From an uncultured Flavobacteriaceae bacterium (lineage in GTDB: Bacteria; Bacteroidota; Bacteroidia; Flavobacteriales; Flavobacteriaceae), in contig CASIAE010000002.1 in NCBI GenBank assembly GCA_949372605.1, positions 1-64,000 of the forward strand: a stretch of DNA of 64,000 nt. The letters run 5' to 3'. Made by a program: the position numbers and the translations under genes. Under the pieces are notes generated by a model, which was not told the origin of the DNA, made no database searches, and saw only the letters and a program-made list of their open reading frames with translations. Shown piece by piece: positions 56,095 through 64,000 of this stretch (position 1 is the stretch's first letter; each line of letters begins with the position of its first letter).

Positions 56095-56927
56095 CGAACT
56101 TCCACGTTCATTCCAACACTTGCTGAACCAAGAGCTGACCATTTTCCTTGACTAACTTCTCTAGCAATGAGTTGGGCTCCAAAAAAGCCTCCAGAGAAAA
56201 ACAATTTGCCAGGTCCCAAATCCTCTATCCATTCTATGGCGATAAAAAAATCTTCATCGATAACAATTTCATAAGGCGTTAAATCAACAGTGACGATACC
56301 GGATTCAATATCGGTTTCCACAATAATATTTTCATTCAGTATATTCTCATTGGGAAGCCCGTTGACCAGATCATAAAAGTTTAAACGAAATTTAATTGGA
56401 CCGTAATCGTTTTCAACCAAGGAGACATTGAATTTCTTTAAAATCATCGGGCGTTTTCTTCCCCGAACAACAAAACCCATTTCATTTCCAAGCTTATTGG
56501 TGGTAAAGGCTGCATATAGCAATTTTGAAGTGGTTTTATTTCCTAATATTTTTATTTGATATTTAGTTTTACGATCCGAAGTCAAAATTACTTCGTCCAG
56601 CTCAGTTGCTTTTTCTGTTAAGGAAATTTCTATAAGTTGCTGGACTAAAAAATCCTTTAAAACAAATGATTTTGATTCAAATCCTATCATGGAAAAAAGC
56701 AAGGTGTCTTGCGCATTCAATTGTGCATTGACACCCAATTCGAAATAACCATAATCATCCGATACAGTCCCAATGTTTTTATTGATTAATCCAATGTTTA
56801 CATAGGGGAGAGGTTCTTTTGTTGCGGCGTCAAGAACTTGCCCTATAAGATCAGACTGTGCGAATAGTGGCTGTCCAAAAACAAGTGAATTAAAAACAAT
56901 TAGTAGGAAAACAGTTTTCTTTTTCAT
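56088..56927 (-). CDS. Carboxypeptidase-regulatory-like (CarboxypepD_reg) secreted protein
   Basis: The 279-residue protein has a signal peptide (residues 1-23). Residues about 25-110 form a CarboxypepD_reg-like beta-domain (GQVLDAATKEPLPYVNIGLI, GTVSDDYGYFEL, ELDEVIL). The rest is beta-rich and unassigned. Related domains precede TonB-dependent receptors, but no plug or barrel follows here. It lies 19 nt downstream of murA on the same strand. Confidence 0.82.
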   Translation of the reverse strand: MKKKTVFLLIVFNSLVFGQPLFAQSDLIGQVLDAATKEPLPYVNIGLINKNIGTVSDDYGYFELGVNAQLNAQDTLLFSMIGFESKSFVLKDFLVQQLIEISLTEKATELDEVILTSDRKTKYQIKILGNKTTSKLLYAAFTTNKLGNEMGFVVRGRKRPMILKKFNVSLVENDYGPIKFRLNFYDLVNGLPNENILNENIIVETDIESGIVTVDLTPYEIVIDEDFFIAIEWIEDLGPGKLFFSGGFFGAQLIAREVSQGKWSALGSASVGMNVEVRY

Positions 56928-56946
56928 GGGGCATGAAGTGAAGAAT

Positions 56947-58260
56947 TTAACTGTTGATTCGTTTTATATTAGCTCCAATTTGTTGCAATCGATTTTCAAT
57001 ATCTTCATAACCTCTATCGATTTGTTCGATGTTATGAATCGTACTTGTTCCCTTGGCTGAAAGTGCTGCAATAAGCAGGGAGACACCCGCTCGAATATCA
57101 GGAGAGGTCAATGTTGCTGATTTAAGTTGGGATTCAAAGTCATGACCAATAACCGTCGCTCGATGCGGATCACAGAGGATGATTTTAGCTCCCATGTCAA
57201 TTAATTTATCCACAAAGAACAAACGACTTTCAAACATTTTTTGGTGGATCAAAACACTTCCACGTGCTTGGGTCGCAACCACGAGAATAATACTCAAAAG
57301 ATCAGGCGTAAACCCTGGCCATGGAGCATCAGAAATAGTTAATATAGAGCCATCAATATAACTTTGAACTTCATACCCATTAGTATGTGCAGGGATAAAA
57401 ATATCATCTCCCTTTTTTTGTATTGTGATGCCTAACTTTCTGAAAACATTGGGCATTTGTCCTAAATATTCCCAGCGTACATTTTTAATCGTGATTTCAC
57501 TTTTGGTCATTGCGGCTAAACCAACCCAACTTCCTATTTCAATCATATCTGGTAGAATACGGTGGTCTGTTCCCCCCAGATTTTCAACGCCATTAATGGT
57601 TAATAAATTAGAGCCAATTCCAGTGATTTTGGCTCCCATTCGATTGAGCATATTACAGAGTTGCTGTAAATAAGGTTCACAAGCAGCATTGTAAATTGTA
57701 GTCGTTCCGGTTGCTAATACCGCAGCCATTAAAATATTGGCAGTTCCGGTAACGGATGCCTCATCCAGTAACATGTCGGTACCGATTAATTCTTTAGCTT
57801 CAACACTGTAAAAATAATCTTCACGATTATAATTAAATCTAGCTCCTAGTTTGATCAAACCTTCAAAGTGGGTATCCAGTCTGCGTCTTCCTATTTTATC
57901 TCCTCCGGGTCTGGGTATACTTCCTTTGCCAAATCGCGCTAAAAGGGGACCTACCAACATGATGGAGCCTCGCAGCTCTTTTCCGTCCACTTTAAATTGT
58001 TCAGAACTTAAATAATCAAGGTCAATAGCATCGGCCTGAAAGCGAAAACTTCCTTTTGCTGTTTTTTCAACTTTTACGCCAAAATTCTCAAGAAGTTGAA
58101 TGAGTTTATTGACATCGATGATGTCTGGAATATTATGAATATTTACTGCTTCTGGAGTAAGTAAAACAGCACATAAAATCTGTAAGGCTTCGTTTTTAGC
58201 TCCTTGTGGAGTGATCTCTCCACTTAACTTGTATCCTCCTTCAATTTGAAAACTCCCCAT
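56947..58260 (-). CDS. murA: UDP-N-acetylglucosamine 1-carboxyvinyltransferase with Cys-to-Asp active site
   Basis: The 437-residue enzyme makes the first committed step of peptidoglycan synthesis, transferring enolpyruvate to UDP-GlcNAc. Repeated inside-out alpha/beta barrels contain GAKNEALQIL and RPGGDKIGRRRLDTH. Asp121 in PGGDKIG aligns with Cys115 of E. coli MurA, the fosfomycin target, and such enzymes are insensitive to the drug. EIGSWVGLAAMTKS and GFTPDLLSI are also conserved. It follows the DUF4290 gene by 12 nt. Confidence 0.95.
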   Translation of the reverse strand: MGSFQIEGGYKLSGEITPQGAKNEALQILCAVLLTPEAVNIHNIPDIIDVNKLIQLLENFGVKVEKTAKGSFRFQADAIDLDYLSSEQFKVDGKELRGSIMLVGPLLARFGKGSIPRPGGDKIGRRRLDTHFEGLIKLGARFNYNREDYFYSVEAKELIGTDMLLDEASVTGTANILMAAVLATGTTTIYNAACEPYLQQLCNMLNRMGAKITGIGSNLLTINGVENLGGTDHRILPDMIEIGSWVGLAAMTKSEITIKNVRWEYLGQMPNVFRKLGITIQKKGDDIFIPAHTNGYEVQSYIDGSILTISDAPWPGFTPDLLSIILVVATQARGSVLIHQKMFESRLFFVDKLIDMGAKIILCDPHRATVIGHDFESQLKSATLTSPDIRAGVSLLIAALSAKGTSTIHNIEQIDRGYEDIENRLQQIGANIKRINS

Positions 58261-58272
58261 TAAAATTAAAGT

Positions 58273-58926
58273 TTAATATCGTTTACGGTTGTTATTATTT
58301 CGTTTGTTTCGTTGGGGTGACTTATGATTACTTTTGGGACCATTTCCGTTTTTAGGTCTCCCTTTTAGAAGTTCCGCGGAGTCCGTAAGTGGAAGCAACT
58401 CTTCTTTAACAGTTAGAGTTTTATCCGAAAGCTCTGCCAAATGATTGAGTATTACGATATCTTCTACAGTATCTTTATTCCAATTCAGAAAACATTTTTT
58501 CATGTGATTAGCAATATTATAAACCAATGCACTTTTCATGTCTCCATCTTCCCAATCTTTGGCAACATTGATCATACTTTTGAGGTTGTTTCCATAAAAA
58601 CGATACCTAGGGAACTTTTGCGGATAAGGCAATCTAGCAGGTTTTTCTTCCAACAATTCTCTTGAAGGCATTTCGTAAGGGCCATCAACGTCTAATTCAA
58701 AATCAGACATGATGAACAATTGGTCCCAAAGTTTATGTTGAAAGTCAGGAACATCCCTCAGATGGGGGCTTAAATTTCCCATTATGCCAATAATTGCTTT
58801 TGACATTTTGTTGCGTTCCTCCTTGTCTTCAGTATCAACGAGTTGGTTGACCATGATTTGTACATGACGCCCATATTCCGGTATAATAAGTTGAGTACGC
58901 TTGGTATTGTATTGTAAAGATTCCAT
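58273..58926 (-). CDS. DUF4290 domain protein
   Basis: The 217-residue Bacteroidota-specific cytoplasmic protein has the helical DUF4290 region (IIPEYGRHVQIMVNQLV, PHLRDVPDFQHKLWDQLF, RYRFYGNNLKSMI) and a basic, Asn/Arg-rich low-complexity tail (about 185-217). It sits directly upstream of murA (12 nt), an order common in this phylum. The function is unknown; the tail could bind RNA or DNA. Confidence 0.88.
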   Translation of the reverse strand: MESLQYNTKRTQLIIPEYGRHVQIMVNQLVDTEDKEERNKMSKAIIGIMGNLSPHLRDVPDFQHKLWDQLFIMSDFELDVDGPYEMPSRELLEEKPARLPYPQKFPRYRFYGNNLKSMINVAKDWEDGDMKSALVYNIANHMKKCFLNWNKDTVEDIVILNHLAELSDKTLTVKEELLPLTDSAELLKGRPKNGNGPKSNHKSPQRNKRNNNNRKRY

Positions 58927-59019
58927 TATGGAGAGTGGTTTAATTTACTAAGGTGCAGTTTAATAATGATGCAAATTACTAAAATTCGAATTATTGTCCT
59001 TTTAAAAATATAATTTTTA

Positions 59020-59310
59020 TTATAATGTAATAACATCCTTAAAATCAGCGGCTTTTTTATAAATCGCGATCACCTCATTAGGAGAATCCATTTCTAAGGT
59101 TATGGTTAGACTTTGAAACTTTTTCTTTGAAGATGCAACCAGACTAACTTTTTTCTCTTTGGTGATGAATAGTGCTTTTAGATTGTCAATCTGAGGATTT
59201 TCAGATTTAACAATAAATTTAAACATATAAGATCCGGGCCAAGATTGAGATTTCTGAAGTCGGGAGTAAAATCGTGAATAAAATTCCTCTGAATTTTCCT
59301 TTGATATCAT
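59020..59310 (-). CDS. DUF493 (YbeD-like) family protein
   Basis: The 96-residue protein has the ferredoxin-like DUF493 pattern: SWPGSYMFKFIVKSENPQI and SKKKFQSLTITLEMDSPNEV. A longer open frame extends to 59463, but it would run into the divergent ATPase gene and has a non-homologous N-terminus, so the ATG at 59310 is chosen. The exact function of YbeD-like proteins is not known; they are proposed allosteric or lipoylation-linked proteins. Confidence 0.85.
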   Translation of the reverse strand: MISKENSEEFYSRFYSRLQKSQSWPGSYMFKFIVKSENPQIDNLKALFITKEKKVSLVASSKKKFQSLTITLEMDSPNEVIAIYKKAADFKDVITL

Positions 59311-59361
59311 TAAGGAAGCTAATTTTGTACAAATATAAGTTATTAAAATGAAAAACAAGTT

Positions 59362-59937
59362 TTGAAAGAAAACCTCCTTGTAAATAAAAAAATTGTAATC
59401 AGTGGTGGGCCGGGGAGTGGAAAAACAACGGTGATCAAACTCCTTATTAAAAAAGGCTATCAATGCTTTGAGGAGTTTTCGAGATCTGTTATCAGTGCTG
59501 GAAAAGCAAAGGGTATTGAAAATTTATTTAAAACAGAACCATTAACCTTTAGTAAAATTATATTTCAAGAAAGAAAAAAACAATATTTGTCCGCCTCGAA
59601 AATCAATTATTTGCAAGTTTTCCCTTATGTGTTTTTTGATCGAGGACTGCACGATATTGTTGCTTATTTAAATCATTATGGCAACCCAGCTGAAGAAATG
59701 AGCATTGAAACACAAAACTACCCCTATGATCTGGTGATACTATTCCCCCCTTGGAAAGATATTTATAAAAATGATGAACATCGGATGGAATCTTTTGAGG
59801 AATCTGTTTCAGTTTTCGAGTCTATTAAAAAAACCTATAAAAAATTTTCTATTCCTATTATTGAAATCCCCTTCAATACGCCAGATTCAAGAATAATGAG
59901 TATAATTGAGGTATTAAAAAATGAAGATAATTCTTAA
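59362..59937 (+). CDS. P-loop ATPase/kinase of AAA_28 type
   Basis: The 191-residue protein has a Walker A motif ([11 protein letters not shown], residues about 13-23) and a second basic region ([22 protein letters not shown]). [18 protein letters not shown] is characteristic of AAA_28 (NadR-kinase-like) proteins. The start is a TTG at 59362, because no ATG lies in frame before the P loop. Its substrate is unknown. It overlaps the RecQ start by 17 nt, so it is co-translated with recQ. Confidence 0.8.
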   Translation: MKENLLVNKKIVISGGPGSGKTTVIKLLIKKGYQCFEEFSRSVISAGKAKGIENLFKTEPLTFSKIIFQERKKQYLSASKINYLQVFPYVFFDRGLHDIVAYLNHYGNPAEEMSIETQNYPYDLVILFPPWKDIYKNDEHRMESFEESVSVFESIKKTYKKFSIPIIEIPFNTPDSRIMSIIEVLKNEDNS

Positions 59938-61819
59938 GACTTTAAAGGAATATTGGAAATTTGAGAGTTTTCGTCCTTTACAAGAGGAGATAATTAAACA
60001 TTATACCTCAGGAAAAGACACGGTGATCTTATTGCCTACAGGAGGAGGGAAATCTCTTTGCTATCAACTACCTGCACTTTTAAAAGAGGGAATGACATTG
60101 GTCATCTCACCGTTGATTTCTTTGATGCAAGATCAAGTAAATCAAATGAATGCGATTGGGGTTAAATCGATGTTTTTTGAAAGTAATTCCCAAAAATTCC
60201 CCATTAATCAACAGATGGATAATGCCCGATTTGGTGAATTTAAACTGATTTATTGTTCTCCCGAGCGGTTATTAAATGCAGATTTTATTAGCCAATTGAA
60301 ACTTTTACCACTTAATGGTATTGCTGTTGATGAAGCACACTGTGTTTCAGAATGGGGCCATGACTTTAGGCCTGCTTTTAAATCCATTAAAGATTTAAAA
60401 GAATTATTCCCGAATCTATCAATGATTGCATTGACAGCCACCGCAACGCCCATCGTTCTTGAAGACATTAAAAAGGAGCTTAATTTAATTAAACCCAAAG
60501 TCTTTACTACTTCTTTTGAAAGAAAAAACTTGTATTATGAAACTCTACAAACAGAAGATAAAATAGGAACTTTAATTAAATATTTTAAAAAAAATCGAAA
60601 ACCAGCAATTATTTATTGCCGCTCAAGAGTCAGAACAGAGGAAGTCACCCAGCAACTGAAAAATGCTGGATTGAAATGTGATTTTTTTCATGGAGGGCTG
60701 AGTACGGATATTAAAAAAGAGAAACTAGACGACTGGATCAGCGAAAAAAACCTGATCATAGTGGCGACTAGTGCTTTTGGGATGGGAATCGACAAAAGCA
60801 ATGTTGGGACGGTGGTGCACCTGTTGCTTCCAGAAAGTATGGAGGCTTACTATCAAGAAACAGGAAGGGCCGGAAGAGACGGTTCGACTGCACGAGCTTT
60901 ACTCCTAATCCACCCCTCCGATTATAATAGATTAAAAGATCAGTTTTTAAGCCATCTCCCCGATACTGTGTTTATAAAAAAATGCTTTTCTAATTTGTGT
61001 AGCTACTTGCAGATACCATATGGAGAAGGAGAAGGGCTTAAATATCAGTTGAATTTAAAAGAGTTTAGTAGTCGATATAAATTAAATACAAAAAAATCTT
61101 TTGAGACTTTCAAAATATTGGCCAGAGAAGGTGTTTTGGAATTGTTGCAAGTGTATCAAAACAAAACCAAAGTTCAAATGATTTGTGATCAAAATCAAGC
61201 CTTAAATACAATCAATCAAGGAGGGAAAATAGCTGTTGTTGTTCAATATTTAATGCGAACTTATGAGGACATATTCAACCATGAGCAGTGGGTGAAATTA
61301 GATGAAATCTCAAATAAAATAGGTTTTTCTCAATCTGAAATTCTTAAAATTTTTAATAATCTTTTTCAAAATAAAAATATTGATCTCCAAATACAAAATA
61401 CTGATCTTGAGTTATTTTGGATCGTGCCGAGGGAAGATCAGTATACTTTAAATCCATTTTTGAATAATATTAAAGAATACAACAGAATAAAAGTACAGAA
61501 AATACAAACGATGATTGATTTCGCCTCAGAAACAGAAAGGTGCAAACGCAACATGATATTGAATTACTTTGGTGAAAAAAAGCATAATAAATGTAAGCAA
61601 TGTTCCTCAGACTCTTGTCGGAGTGAAAAACCATTTCCCAAAGAATTGTTTCAACTAATTATAAAATTATTAAAAACAGCGCCGAAATCAGCATATGAAA
61701 TTGGCGTATTACTCCCTGCCAAAAACGAATTCATTGTTTTAGCTTTGCAGCAGCTACAAAAAAACAAAACCATTGACCAAAATGAAGCCAATCAATTTTA
61801 TTTGAATGATGAAAAATAA
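59921..61819 (+). CDS. recQ: ATP-dependent DNA helicase RecQ
   Basis: The 632-residue 3'-5' helicase has [13 protein letters not shown], Walker A ([15 protein letters not shown]), DEAH ([16 protein letters not shown]), [15 protein letters not shown] and [10 protein letters not shown] (motif VI). A zinc-binding RQC part follows ([18 protein letters not shown]). No HRDC domain is seen, which makes it a short form. It acts in recombination and repair. It overlaps the ATPase gene upstream and fmt downstream. Confidence 0.94.
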   Translation: MKIILKTLKEYWKFESFRPLQEEIIKHYTSGKDTVILLPTGGGKSLCYQLPALLKEGMTLVISPLISLMQDQVNQMNAIGVKSMFFESNSQKFPINQQMDNARFGEFKLIYCSPERLLNADFISQLKLLPLNGIAVDEAHCVSEWGHDFRPAFKSIKDLKELFPNLSMIALTATATPIVLEDIKKELNLIKPKVFTTSFERKNLYYETLQTEDKIGTLIKYFKKNRKPAIIYCRSRVRTEEVTQQLKNAGLKCDFFHGGLSTDIKKEKLDDWISEKNLIIVATSAFGMGIDKSNVGTVVHLLLPESMEAYYQETGRAGRDGSTARALLLIHPSDYNRLKDQFLSHLPDTVFIKKCFSNLCSYLQIPYGEGEGLKYQLNLKEFSSRYKLNTKKSFETFKILAREGVLELLQVYQNKTKVQMICDQNQALNTINQGGKIAVVVQYLMRTYEDIFNHEQWVKLDEISNKIGFSQSEILKIFNNLFQNKNIDLQIQNTDLELFWIVPREDQYTLNPFLNNIKEYNRIKVQKIQTMIDFASETERCKRNMILNYFGEKKHNKCKQCSSDSCRSEKPFPKELFQLIIKLLKTAPKSAYEIGVLLPAKNEFIVLALQQLQKNKTIDQNEANQFYLNDEK

Positions 61820-62756
61820 GAGAATTGTGTTTTTCGGAACACCCACTTTTGCAAAGATTTGTTTAGATAAAATGATAAAAGTGGGATGCAATGTTGTAGC
61901 TGTTGTGACAACTCCTGACAAAGCCTCTGGAAGGGGGAAAAAAATAAATTCCTCAGCGATCAAGCAGTTTGCATTAAAAGCAAGTCTCCCTATACTTCAA
62001 CCGGTGAACTTAAAAGACCAAATATTTATTGAAAAATTAAAATACTTTAAACCCGATTTGTTTGTGGTTGTTGCTTTTAGGATGTTACCTGAAGTGGTTT
62101 GGTCAATTCCTCCTTTGAAAACCTTTAACTTACATGCTTCATTGCTACCCAATTACCGGGGGGCGGCTCCTATCAACTGGGCCATCGTTAATAGTGAGAA
62201 AATCAGTGGTGTGAGTACATTCTATATTGATGATAAAATCGATTCTGGTGGATTATTGATGCAAGAGTCCATCAAATTAACCTCTGATGAAACCGCTGGA
62301 ACACTTCACGATAAGTTAGCGAAAATTGGAAGTGAACTCATCTGTCAGACGATCACAGGATTAGTAGAAGAAAGTATCTTCGAAAAACAGCAGCAACTTA
62401 CTGGCAAAGAAAAACCTGCTCCAAAGCTGAATAATGAAAATATTAGTATTGATTGGAATTTGTCCTTAAAACAAATTGAATCACATATCAGAGGGTTGAA
62501 TCCTCACCCCGGAGCAAGAACTAAATTGACCAACAATAACAAAACGGAAGTAATGAAGATTTTTAGTTCAAAAGTTGAAAAAACGACACATAATTTTAAA
62601 AACTCTCAGTTAATTGTTAAGGACAAAGAGATTTTAATTTCTCATCCTGAAGGATTTTTGGTATGTGAAGAGTTACAGCTTCCAAATAAAAAAAGAATGA
62701 CAGCCATTGATTTACTTAATGGTTACACATTTTCGGACAAAACAAGTGTCAAATAG
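61806..62756 (+). CDS. fmt: Methionyl-tRNA formyltransferase
   Basis: The 316-residue enzyme formylates initiator Met-t[38 protein letters not shown] (catalytic His and Asn region) and [12 protein letters not shown] are the hallmarks. The C-terminal OB-like domain is present. The start overlaps the recQ stop by 14 nt, with two consecutive Met codons. It precedes the HU gene, which has its own promoter. Confidence 0.95.
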   Translation: MMKNKRIVFFGTPTFAKICLDKMIKVGCNVVAVVTTPDKASGRGKKINSSAIKQFALKASLPILQPVNLKDQIFIEKLKYFKPDLFVVVAFRMLPEVVWSIPPLKTFNLHASLLPNYRGAAPINWAIVNSEKISGVSTFYIDDKIDSGGLLMQESIKLTSDETAGTLHDKLAKIGSELICQTITGLVEESIFEKQQQLTGKEKPAPKLNNENISIDWNLSLKQIESHIRGLNPHPGARTKLTNNNKTEVMKIFSSKVEKTTHNFKNSQLIVKDKEILISHPEGFLVCEELQLPNKKRMTAIDLLNGYTFSDKTSVK

Positions 62757-62828
62757 TCCTAAAAGCACCTCTATTATCAACAAATAGCCGTACTTATTAA
62801 CAATAACAAGGATTTACAGCAGTTTTTC

Positions 62829-62858
62829 TTTGGTGTTTGAGTAATCCCATTAAATTTG
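62829..62858 (+). promoter_or_regulatory. Promoter of the HU gene
   Basis: TTTG at 62829-62832 and TAAATTTG at 62851-62858 are separated by 18 nt and match the Bacteroidota -33/-7 promoter pattern. They lie 28 nt upstream of the HU ATG at 62887. It would give a short leader typical of highly expressed genes. Confidence 0.7.
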
Positions 62859-62886
62859 TGTAAATAACATTTAATCATTTATAATT

Positions 62887-63159
62887 ATGAACAAATCAGA
62901 ATTAATCGATGCAATGGCAGCTGGCGCTACCATTTCTAAAGCTGCAGCTAAACTAGCACTTGAATCAATGGTATCAAGTGTAGGAAAAACTCTTAAAGGT
63001 GGTGGACGTGTTTCACTAGTAGGATTTGGATCTTGGTCTATTTCAAATAGAGCCGCTAGAGATGGAAGAAACCCTCAGACTGGTGCTACTATCAAAATTG
63101 CTGCAAAAAATGTAGTTAAATTCAAAGCAGGTGCTGAATTATCTAGTTCAGTAAACTAG
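62887..63159 (+). CDS. hup: HU-family DNA-binding protein
   Basis: The 90-residue nucleoid protein has the HU fold: NKSELIDAMAA helices, VSLVGFGSWSI and the DNA-arm region RAARDGRNPQTGATIKI, then KNVVKFKAGAEL. It binds and bends DNA as a dimer. A promoter lies directly upstream and a strong terminator 24 nt downstream, so it is a single-gene unit. Confidence 0.95.
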   Translation: MNKSELIDAMAAGATISKAAAKLALESMVSSVGKTLKGGGRVSLVGFGSWSISNRAARDGRNPQTGATIKIAAKNVVKFKAGAELSSSVN

Positions 63160-63183
63160 TCTTTACAATTCAAAAATTAAAAA

Positions 63184-63208
63184 GCCTCCAAGTTGGAGGC
63201 TTTTTTTT
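63184..63208 (+). terminator. Rho-independent terminator after HU gene
   Basis: GCCTCCA-AGT-TGGAGGC forms a seven-pair stem with a three-base loop followed by eight T. It lies 24 nt after the HU stop. Confidence 0.92.
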
Positions 63209-63269
63209 AGCCTTGAATTCTTAAATCACAAATGGTTTGACTATAATTAGCTATTTTAAATAAAAACAA

Positions 63270-63824
63270 ATGAATAAGGGAGATTTACTCGTTGCGGAAC
63301 CCAATATTTTTGAAGATTTAAACTTTCATCGATCTGTTGTCATGTTCTGGTAGATCATAAGATTGAAGGTTATTTAGGTTTTATAATCAACAAGGCACTC
63401 CCCTATACCATAAAAGACATTATTTCAGAAATCAAAGTGGATCTTCCACTGTTTGCTCAGGCGGCCCTGTCGAGGACGACAGTTTGTTTTTCATTCATAA
63501 TGTCAGGACATCTTATTCCAGAGAGTGAAAAAATTAGTGAAAACCTTTTTTGGGGAGGCAATTTAGATAAAGCCATAGCATTAGTGAATAGTAAAATTAT
63601 TTCGGAAAAAGAAATTCGCTTCTTTCCTTGGGTTATTCTGGTTGGTCAGACATATCAACTTGAGCAAGAAATAGAAACGGAATCTTGGGTAGTTGTTAAA
63701 AACAAATATGCCTCAAAAATCTCTCGAAGTAAGCCCTAATTCTTTTTGGAAAAACCAGATGGTATCTCTCGGTGGCAAGCGACTGGTTTGGGCAAATAGT
63801 CCCGAAAACCCCCACCATAACTAG
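63270..63824 (+). pseudogene. Decayed AlgH/YqgE (DUF179) gene
   Basis: The plus-strand frame starts MNKGDLLVAEPNIFEDLNFH and continues after a frame change as DHKIEGYLGFIINKALPYTI, then SGGPVEDDSLFFIHNVR, HLIPESEKISENLFWGGNLD and, after further shifts, NSFWKNQMVSLGGKRLVWANS to a stop at 63822. This is the YqgE/AlgH order, but the pieces lie in different frames and are interrupted by stops. At least three indels are needed to restore it. HU followed by AlgH is a familiar order in flavobacteria. Confidence 0.85.
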
Positions 63825-63828
63825 AGCT

Positions 63829-64000
63829 TTAAAGCTGCTTCTTGAATAAATCAAAAAGCGCATTACTTCGCTCTGTCTCGTAAACCTTTTTTCTAAACTG
63901 CCGAACAATATTAAATCCAGAAGCTCAGTGAAAGTGTGAAAATTTCATCTGCTTTTTGAAGTGAAAAGGAGGCAATGTCTAGTTTCTTCAAACTGTAATG
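63829..64000 (-). pseudogene. Frameshifted C-terminal end of a class IV aminotransferase, partial
   Basis: The minus strand reads KLDIASFSLQKADEIFTLS and, after one frame change near 63928, SGFNIVRQFRKKVYETERSN then ALFDLFKKQL to a TAA at 63829. The SLQKADEIF block and the following beta strand match the C-terminal end of class IV (aminodeoxychorismate lyase-like) aminotransferases. The 5' part is outside the window, so it is unclear how much is intact. The convergent order with AlgH is also seen elsewhere in flavobacteria. Confidence 0.55.

Noticed and set aside
59311..59463. Upstream extension of the DUF493 gene
   Set aside because: The added residues show no family similarity and would cover the start of the divergent ATPase. 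ATG 59310 gives the right family length.
1..64000. CRISPR array, insertion sequences, prophage or tRNA genes
   Set aside because: No repeat-spacer pattern, transposase, integrase, phage structural gene or cloverleaf was seen on either strand.

Overview
The window looks like the chromosome of a marine flavobacterium (Bacteroidota). The AT-rich sequence, TAnnTTTG-type promoter elements, many lipoprotein signal peptides, flavobacterial families (DUF2911, DUF4290, DUF2520, CcsBA fusion) and a large sulfatase-rich carbohydrate locus all point there. No rRNA, tRNA, CRISPR array, insertion sequence or phage gene was seen.

Region 1 (1-28816) is a polysaccharide-utilisation type locus for a sulfated, uronate-containing glycan. 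A long minus-strand run (16263 down to the left edge) encodes four kinds of protein. There are five sulfatases. There are carbohydrate enzymes: a heparinase II/III-like lyase, a GH105-DUF1961 fusion and a GH92 enzyme. There are two Gfo/Idh/MocA oxidoreductases, one Tat-exported and one cytoplasmic. There is also an exported enolase-superfamily enzyme. A second minus unit (18352-16403) has a DoxX-like membrane protein and a sulfatase. Plus-strand units (18439-23361 and 23562-28816) hold two more sulfatases, two DUF1080 proteins (three domains), a third Gfo/Idh/MocA protein, a DUF6807/PmoA-like lipoprotein, a purple-acid-phosphatase-like enzyme and an SGNH esterase. A 12-bp palindrome with a central CG sits before all three promoter regions and probably defines one regulon. 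No SusC/SusD pair, transporter or regulator of the locus lies in the window. The gene set suggests that desulfation is combined with lyase/GH105 chemistry and a 3-keto (oxidation-elimination) route of glycoside cleavage.

Region 2 (28929-47464 and 47467-48306) is mostly core metabolism and envelope. It contains methylmalonyl-CoA epimerase, MeaB and both mutase subunits; a Cys-rich mini-protein; two DUF2911 proteins; an MscS channel; a CcsBA cytochrome c assembly fusion; DUF2520-KdsC-Maf; and a PIG-L deacetylase followed by an overlooked 32-residue membrane peptide and a sodium:solute symporter.

Region 3 (48465-55651) is a tightly overlapping photoreactivation operon: SRPBCC protein, SDR, class I photolyase, DUF2256 mini-protein, Cry-DASH, FeS-type (6-4) photolyase, a fourth cryptochrome/photolyase and a DUF2805 protein. 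It lies behind a promoter rich in GTTTA/TAAAC repeats.

Region 4 (56088-64000) is housekeeping: a carboxypeptidase-regulatory-like protein, MurA with Asp in place of the fosfomycin-target Cys, DUF4290, DUF493, an AAA ATPase, RecQ, Fmt and HU.

Five decayed genes fill the large gaps: TerB-like (36.1-36.5 kb), a small membrane protein (40.1-40.4 kb), DUF1801 (55.7-56.1 kb), AlgH/YqgE (63.3-63.8 kb) and a class IV aminotransferase end (63.8-64.0 kb). Each is broken by frameshifts or stops while its neighbours are intact.
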